Source of the DNA: Hymenobacter sp. J193
GTDB taxonomy: Bacteria > Bacteroidota > Bacteroidia > Cytophagales > Hymenobacteraceae
Direction: 5' to 3'
DNA: 64,000 nucleotides
Assembly (NCBI RefSeq): GCF_024700075.1
Contig: NZ_JAJONE010000001.1
Span: 186,001-250,000, forward strand
The notes below the pieces were generated by a model. The model ran no database searches, was not told the DNA's origin, and saw nothing but the letters and a program-made list of their open reading frames with translations. Shown one piece after another: positions 59,459 through 64,000 of this stretch (the first letter of the stretch is position 1; each line of letters starts with the position of its first letter). Made by a program: the position numbers and the translations under genes.

Positions 59459-60700
59459 TTGGTTGCACTATATTCCATAGCCCTGCATTTGTATGCGCTG
59501 CTGCTGCGGCTGGTGGCTCCGTTTGTGCCCAAGGCAGCCCAGTGGCTGGCGGGCCGGCAGGAGCTGCTGCCGCGCATTCAGGCGGCGCTGCGGGCGGAGA
59601 AGGCGCCGCTGGCGTGGTTTCACTGCGCCTCGCTGGGTGAGTTTGAGCAGGGCCGCCCGCTCATGGAGGCCTACGCCAGTCGCCACCCCGGCCACAAGCT
59701 GGTGCTTACGTTCTTCTCGCCCTCGGGCTATGAGGTGCGCAAAAACTGGCCCGGCGCCGATTACGTGTTTTACCTGCCCCTCGACACGGCCGAAAACGCC
59801 CGTCTGTTTCTGGACGCGGTGCGGCCCCGACTGGCGGTGTTCGTGAAGTACGAGTTCTGGTACCACTTCCTGCACGAGCTGCGCGAGCGGCAGATTCCGG
59901 CCATCTGCGTGTCGGCCATTTTCCGGCCCGAGCAAACGTTCTTCCAGCCCTGGGGAGGATTTTTCCGGCGCATCCTGGGTTCCTTCACGCATATATTCAC
60001 CCAGAATGCGGCTTCCGTGGAGCTGCTGCGCAGTGTGGGCATCACCCAGGCCAGCGTGGCCGGCGACACGCGCTTTGATACGGTGGTGCGCACAGCCTCA
60101 GCCCCGCCCCGCGCCCTGCCGCTGGTAGATGCCTTCACCGACGACTGGGCGCCAGTGTTTATCATCGGCAGCAGCTGGCCCGAGGATCTGCCGGCGCTCC
60201 GGCCCCTGCTGGCGCAGTACCAGGAGCAGCTGCGGTTTATCGTGGCCCCGCACGAAATCAGCGAAACCAACCTGCGGCTGGTGGAAGAAGCTCTGCCGGG
60301 CCGGGTGGTGCGCTATTCCCAGGCCACCGAAGCCACCGTGGCCGAAGCCCGCGTGCTGCTGATGGACAACGTAGGACTGCTCAGCCAGCTGTACCGGTTC
60401 GGGCACTTTGCCTACATCGGCGGGGCGTTTGGCAAGGGGCTGCACAATACGCTGGAAGCCGCCGCGTTTGGGCTGCCGCTGTTTTTCGGTCCTACGTACC
60501 ACAAGTTTCAGGAGGCACAGGACCTGGTGGAGCTGGGTGTCGCGTTTCCCATCAACACGGCCCAGGAACTGCTTACGGCCTTCGCACCTTTGTTCCGCAG
60601 CGAAGAAGCCCGCCTGAAGGTGCAGGACCTCAGCCTCGACTACGTGCACGACCACAGCGGCGCCACCAACAAAATCATGCACTGGCTGGCGGAAAGGTGA
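59459..60700 (+). CDS. waaA: 3-deoxy-D-manno-octulosonic acid transferase
   Basis: A 413-residue membrane-anchored GT-B enzyme that adds Kdo to lipid A precursor in LPS core synthesis. The N-terminal anchor (LYSIALHLYALLLRLVAPFV) is followed by WFHCASLGEFEQGRPLMEAY (catalytic Glu), TFFSPSGYEVRKN, KYEFWYHFLHEL, VAGDTRFDTV and the donor site HFAYIGGAFGKGLHNTLEAA. The start is a TTG at 59459, three bases after the GNAT stop; no nearby ATG fits. Confidence 0.94.
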   Translation: MVALYSIALHLYALLLRLVAPFVPKAAQWLAGRQELLPRIQAALRAEKAPLAWFHCASLGEFEQGRPLMEAYASRHPGHKLVLTFFSPSGYEVRKNWPGADYVFYLPLDTAENARLFLDAVRPRLAVFVKYEFWYHFLHELRERQIPAICVSAIFRPEQTFFQPWGGFFRRILGSFTHIFTQNAASVELLRSVGITQASVAGDTRFDTVVRTASAPPRALPLVDAFTDDWAPVFIIGSSWPEDLPALRPLLAQYQEQLRFIVAPHEISETNLRLVEEALPGRVVRYSQATEATVAEARVLLMDNVGLLSQLYRFGHFAYIGGAFGKGLHNTLEAAAFGLPLFFGPTYHKFQEAQDLVELGVAFPINTAQELLTAFAPLFRSEEARLKVQDLSLDYVHDHSGATNKIMHWLAER

Positions 60701-60792
60701 GATGGTGATTTAGTGAGTTTGCTGTTATGCTAGCGTCACCTGTCCAAATTGCACCATTAGAACATCAACCTCACTAAATCACTACTCACCTT
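60694..60792. repeat. Word hairpin between waaA and rsgA
   Basis: AAGGTGAGATGGTGATTTAG and neighbours at 60694-60717 pair with 60770-60792 with a few mismatches. The left arm contains the waaA stop codon and the right arm ends directly at the rsgA ATG. Confidence 0.8.
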
Positions 60793-61719
60793 ATGACTGG
60801 AACCATCGTTAAATCTACCGGCTCCTGGTACCTGGTGCGCGAAACCGGCATGGGGCAGCTGCACCGCTGCCGGCTGCGCGGCAAGTTCAAGCACAAGGGG
60901 CTGAAGGTGAGCAACCCGCTGGCGGTGGGCGACCAGGTAGACTTCACGGTGGAAGAGCAGACCGAAGGTGCGGGCGTGATTCACCACATCGAGCCGCGCC
61001 GCAACTACATCATCCGCCGCTCGGTGCACAAGACGGAGCACGCCCACATTGTGGCCGCCAACCTGGACCAGGCCCTGCTGGTGGTCACGCTGGTGTCGCC
61101 GGCTACGTCGTTTGGGTTTATCGACCGGTTTCTCGTCACAGCCGAGGCTTACCACATTCCGGTTACGCTCATCTTCAACAAGGTAGACCTCTACGATGAA
61201 GATCTGACCGATTACCAGGAGCAGATTGCCGAAATGTACCAGCGCGTGGGCTACCCCAGCCTGCGCAGCTCGGCCCATACCGGCCAGGGCATAGCCGATG
61301 TGGATGCTCTGCTTGACGGGAAAGTGTCGTTGCTCTCGGGCCACTCGGGCGTGGGCAAAAGCACGCTCATCAACGCGCTGGTGCCCGACCTGGAGCTGAA
61401 AACCGCCGAAATCAGCGCGTTTTCCGACAAAGGCGTACATACCACCACTTTCGCCGAAATGCTGGAAGTACGCCCCGGCACCTACCTTATCGACACGCCT
61501 GGTATCAAAGAGCTGGGCCTGGTGGATATGAAGGCCGGCGAGCTGGCCCACTACTTCCCCGAAATGCGCGCCCTGCTCAACCAGTGCCGCTACCACAACT
61601 GCCAGCACCTGCACGAGCCCTGCTGCGCCGTGCGCGAGGCCGTAGACCAGGGCCGCATTGCCCTCCCCCGCTACGACAGCTACGTGAGTATGCAGCAAGC
61701 CGAGGACAACCGGAAGTGA
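60793..61719 (+). CDS. rsgA: Ribosome small subunit GTPase RsgA
   Basis: A 308-residue circularly permuted GTPase that checks late 30S assembly. An OB-fold N-terminus (TGTIVKSTGSWYLVRETGMG) is followed by G4 (IFNKVDLYD), then G1 (GHSGVGKSTLIN, near residues 183-194), and G3 (YLIDTPGIKELGL), the permuted order. The zinc site is CRYHNCQHLHEPCCAV. The stop codon TGA begins the tandem repeat that follows. Confidence 0.95.
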   Translation: MTGTIVKSTGSWYLVRETGMGQLHRCRLRGKFKHKGLKVSNPLAVGDQVDFTVEEQTEGAGVIHHIEPRRNYIIRRSVHKTEHAHIVAANLDQALLVVTLVSPATSFGFIDRFLVTAEAYHIPVTLIFNKVDLYDEDLTDYQEQIAEMYQRVGYPSLRSSAHTGQGIADVDALLDGKVSLLSGHSGVGKSTLINALVPDLELKTAEISAFSDKGVHTTTFAEMLEVRPGTYLIDTPGIKELGLVDMKAGELAHYFPEMRALLNQCRYHNCQHLHEPCCAVREAVDQGRIALPRYDSYVSMQQAEDNRK

Positions 61720-61885
61720 GGTGACAGGTGACAGGTGACAGGTGACAGGTGACAGGTGACAGGTGACAGGTGACAGGTGACAGGTGACAGGTGACAGGTG
61801 ACAGGTGACAGGTGACAGGTGACAGGTGACAGGTGACAGGGTGTACTTTCTTCCCTTGTATCCTGTTACGTGTCACCTGTCACCT
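61719..61885. repeat. 17 tandem copies of AGGTGAC with an inverted tail
   Basis: AGGTGAC is repeated 17 times without error at 61719-61837, starting at the last base of the rsgA stop codon, then a partial copy. After about 30 bases the same word returns inverted (TGTCACCTGTCACCT) at about 61871-61885. It looks like one arm of a word hairpin that expanded by slippage. The same word is used in the hairpin at 58041-58125. Confidence 0.92.
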
Positions 61886-61892
61886 TTTCAAC

Positions 61893-62513
61893 TTACTCCG
61901 CTGGTGGCAGCAGTACCTGGTCGATGACGTGGGTGATGCCGTTGCTGGATACCACGTCGGAGATGGTAACGTTGGCATTGTTGATTTTCACCTTGCCATC
62001 CTTCACCGACACTTTGATCTTGTCGCCGCTTAGGGTGGTCAACTGCTGCCCGTCGCGCAGGTCGGCGGCCATGATGCGGCTGGGGATGACGTGGTACTTA
62101 AGCACACCCTGAAGCTTTTCCTTGCTTTCGGGGCGCATCAGGCCGGCCACAGCACCGTAGGGCAGGTTGTTGAAGGCTGCGTTGGAGGGCGCAAAAACCG
62201 TGTAGGGCCCAGGGCCTTTAAGCGTTTCGGCCAGCCCGGCGGCCTGCACGGCCGAAACCAGCGTGGTATGCTCCTTAGAACTGATGGCGTTGGCCACCAA
62301 GTCCTTATCGGGCGTCATGCGGGCGCCCCCTACTTCCACCCCCTGCGCCTTGCCCATGCGGGCCGAGTCGGTGCTCATGGCAGCGGAGTCCTGCAGGGTC
62401 ATGCCCTCGGGGTCGGTGGTGGCTTCGGTGGTGGGCTGGTCGGTGCCGCAGCCAGCCAGCAGCAGGCTGGTGGCGCAGAAAGCCAGGGCCGCGCTACGCG
62501 TAATCTTGTTCAT
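61893..62513 (-). CDS. Fasciclin-domain lipoprotein
   Basis: A 206-residue surface or periplasmic lipoprotein. The start at 62513 gives a signal with lipobox LLLAGC (Cys22). A short Thr/Asp/Ser-rich spacer is followed by a FAS1 domain: HTTLVSAVQAAGLAETLKGP, GPYTVFAPSNAAFNNLP, LQGVLKYHVIPSRIMA and INNANVTISDVVSSNGITHV, ending VIDQVLLPP. FAS1 domains mediate adhesion. The longer 60-codon frame is rejected. The partner is unknown. Confidence 0.92.
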   Translation of the reverse strand: MNKITRSAALAFCATSLLLAGCGTDQPTTEATTDPEGMTLQDSAAMSTDSARMGKAQGVEVGGARMTPDKDLVANAISSKEHTTLVSAVQAAGLAETLKGPGPYTVFAPSNAAFNNLPYGAVAGLMRPESKEKLQGVLKYHVIPSRIMAADLRDGQQLTTLSGDKIKVSVKDGKVKINNANVTISDVVSSNGITHVIDQVLLPPAE

Positions 62514-62638
62514 AGACGAAAAAAGGGGGAGTTGGCGAAGAAGGAAAACGAAAAGCAGAACAGCGGCGGCGAATATACCACTGCCCTGCGGCCTACGAAC
62601 CACCACGGGGTGCCGGATGTTGGCCCCGGCAAATTGGC

Positions 62639-62646
62639 TACCTTTG
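62639..62646 (+). promoter_or_regulatory. -7 promoter element of the cyclophilin gene
   Basis: TACCTTTG matches TAnnTTTG, 52 bases before the ATG at 62699. Confidence 0.6.
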
Positions 62647-62698
62647 CCCCACGTGGCCGGCCCGGCTGGCCCACACTCCACCATCCAGTTCAAGCACC

Positions 62699-63157
62699 AT
62701 GAAAACCGCCGAAATCCACACCAGCAAAGGGGTAATGAAAGTTGAGTTCTATGAGCAGGACGCCCCCAACACCGTGAAAAACTTTACCGATCTGGCCCAG
62801 AAGGGATTCTACGACGGCCTGAAGTTTCACCGCGTAATTCCCAACTTCGTGATTCAGGGCGGCTGCCCCAACTCCCGCGACGGCGCCTCCGGCGCGCCCG
62901 GCACCGGCGGCCCCGGCTACAAAATCGACTGCGAACTGAAGGGCGGCAACCAGTACCATGACCGCGGCGTGCTGAGCATGGCCCACGCCGGCCGCAACAC
63001 CGGGGGCTCCCAGTTCTTCATCGTGCACTCGCGCGACAACACCGCCCACCTCGACCGCAACCACACCTGCTTCGGCAAAGTGGTGGAAGGCCTGGACGTA
63101 ATTGACCAGATCAAAGCCAACGACGAGATTCAGAAAATCGTGGTAAGCGAGTCGTAA
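62699..63157 (+). CDS. Cyclophilin-type peptidyl-prolyl isomerase
   Basis: A 152-residue peptidyl-prolyl cis-trans isomerase without signal peptide, hence cytoplasmic. Signatures are APNTVKNFTDLAQKGFYDGL, FHRVIPNFVIQGGCP (catalytic Arg), GVLSMAHAGRNTGGSQFFIV and HLDRNHTCFGKVVEGLDVID. The length and the short loops match bacterial PpiB-like enzymes. It is divergent from the fasciclin lipoprotein. Confidence 0.94.
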   Translation: MKTAEIHTSKGVMKVEFYEQDAPNTVKNFTDLAQKGFYDGLKFHRVIPNFVIQGGCPNSRDGASGAPGTGGPGYKIDCELKGGNQYHDRGVLSMAHAGRNTGGSQFFIVHSRDNTAHLDRNHTCFGKVVEGLDVIDQIKANDEIQKIVVSES

Positions 63158-63176
63158 GCCGGCTTACTTTCTCTGG

Positions 63177-63210
63177 AAAGGCCCGAACCGTCGTTGGTTC
63201 GGGCCTTTTT
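63177..63210 (+). terminator. Terminator after the cyclophilin gene
   Basis: AAAGGCCCGAACC pairs with GGTTCGGGCCTTT, followed by two more T. The next 300 bases (63211-63512) hold no gene; they contain only a GC-rich stretch with short GCAACGC/GCGTTGC words that could form a weak hairpin. Confidence 0.88.
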
Positions 63211-63512
63211 GCGTTCGGGGAAGACAATGGCAGGCAGGATGGTCCGTAAAAAAAGCACGACGCAAAGCCCCGCAACGCAACGCTACCAGCCGCCGCTGCG
63301 CCCCGATGAATAGCGCCTCACTCCGTACCGGGTGGGGCGCTTTGCGTTGCCGCCCCCGGCGCGGCCGGTAAACCCGGTAGGTTGGCCGACGAAACCAGGC
63401 CGATGGCAGAGTGCCAGATGCCGGACGCAGCTTTCGGGGCTACTTTCGTATCCTGCCCCGGATTGGGTGCCGGGGCGCGCCCGGCTTCACTGTTTCATTT
63501 CCGCTCTTCGCT

Positions 63513-64000
63513 ATGGCCCGGCTTATCACCAAGCAACACCTCACGCACCTGCTCATCCACGTGGGGGTGTGGGCGGGGCTGCTGTTTCTGCCCTGGATGC
63601 TGCTGGCCTCGTCTTCCGGCCCCACCCCGCACTTCAATCTGGGGCGTACGCTGTGGCCGGCCACCAAAATGGCCCTGCTGTTCTACGTGAACTACTGGGT
63701 GCTCATTCCGAAGCTGCTGGCGCGGCGGCGGTTTGCGGCCTACTTCGCGGCTGTGGTGGCGCTTCTGTTCATTTGTACCCTGCCTATGTCGGCGCACTGG
63801 GTAGGCATTGGCAGCACGCCGCCCCCGCGCCCCGGGCTCACCGTGGCCGACCAGCACCGTTTCCGGGCCGTTATTCTGCTGGTGAACGTGCTGGTGTGGC
63901 TGGTGAGCAGCGGGCTGCGCATCACGGGTGAGTGGTTTGAGAACGAGCGGCAGCGGCGCCAGATGCAGAGCGACAAGCTGGAAGCCGAACTGGCCTTCCT
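63513..64000 (+). CDS. LytS-type sensor histidine kinase, cut by the window end
   Basis: The first 162 codons of a LytS-family kinase. MARLITKQHLTHLLIHVGVW starts the first of four hydrophobic helices (LLFLPWMLLASS, MALLFYVNYWVLIPKLL, VVALLFICTLP, VILLVNVLVWLVSSGL). The coiled linker is ENERQRRQMQSDKLEAELAF. The phosphoacceptor domain expected next lies outside the window. TACTTTCG near 63440 resembles the -7 element with one mismatch. A LytTR regulator probably follows. Confidence 0.85.
   Translation, partial: MARLITKQHLTHLLIHVGVWAGLLFLPWMLLASSSGPTPHFNLGRTLWPATKMALLFYVNYWVLIPKLLARRRFAAYFAAVVALLFICTLPMSAHWVGIGSTPPPRPGLTVADQHRFRAVILLVNVLVWLVSSGLRITGEWFENERQRRQMQSDKLEAELAF

Noticed and set aside
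61719..61885. Possible CRISPR array
   Set aside because: The unit is 7 bases with no spacers, and no cas genes are present.

Overview
The window is about 64 kb of GC-rich Bacteroidota chromosome, most likely Hymenobacter or a close relative (Cytophagales, Hymenobacteraceae). The main indications are a secreted hydrolase with a type IX secretion sorting tail, a PorT homologue beside ubiE, a PorE-architecture OmpA protein, LytS/LytTR signalling, the Bacteroidota-type families DUF2851 and DUF5606, and many promoters carrying the Bacteroidota -7 element TAnnTTTG. Nothing looks like a prophage, plasmid, CRISPR array, or rRNA/tRNA gene. Most of the window is ordinary chromosome with one complete insertion sequence.

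Layout. 0.3-6.1 kb: a frameshifted membrane protein, oligopeptidase B and valS, all on the minus strand. 6.7-9.3 kb: secreted SGNH hydrolase with a T9SS tail. 9.7-11.4 kb: a translationally coupled radical SAM and glycosyltransferase pair, divergent from a LytS/LytTR pair (11.7-13.5 kb). 13.5-13.7 kb: a 90 bp MITE and a long hairpin element. 14.0-17.7 kb: a large propeller histidine kinase (frameshifted) convergent with a LuxR-type response regulator. 18.1-22.9 kb: a fibre-like secreted protein with a decayed copy of its tail, then an MG2-like secreted protein. 23.2-27.0 kb: aat, ferredoxin, a LuxC-like reductase, a small orphan and a nucleoside phosphorylase. 27.2-38.0 kb: trhO, a NeuD-like acetyltransferase, two large membrane proteins, DUF2851, a SEL1 protein, a LolA-like carrier and ftsK. 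38.1-40.5 kb: xerD and aroQ, divergent, with an IS5-family element between them. 40.7-49.3 kb: serC, marC-like, rnhA, trmN6, a saccharopine dehydrogenase-like enzyme, cdd, a hydrolase, an SDR, porT and ubiE. 49.5-53.9 kb: PorE-like protein, engB, a TonB-domain protein and DUF5606. 54.0-64.0 kb: fbp and lysC (divergent), enoyl-CoA hydratase, a Fur/PerR regulator with 2-Cys peroxiredoxin, GNAT, waaA, rsgA, a fasciclin lipoprotein, cyclophilin and the start of another LytS kinase.

Two patterns cut across genes. First, many intergenic spacers are built almost wholly from short words (7-12 bp, different at each locus) that recur at one end and return as reverse complement at the other. They form long hairpins that run from the stop codon of one gene to the start codon of the next; some are perfect over 29-35 bp. 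One such element lies in frame inside the valS editing-domain region, one supplies the last codons of the Fur-family gene, one has expanded into 17 tandem 7-mers, and one is split by the IS. Second, four genes are broken by one-base frameshifts, and in all four the break is repaired by adding one G to a G run. This points to homopolymer under-calling, or less likely to slippage-prone loci, rather than four independent pseudogenes.

Genes that plausibly work together are the T9SS parts and cargo (porT, PorE-like, SGNH hydrolase), the Fur/PerR regulator with its peroxiredoxin, radical SAM with glycosyltransferase, and the two-component pairs. Assignments rest on reading motifs and architecture by eye; no database search was run.
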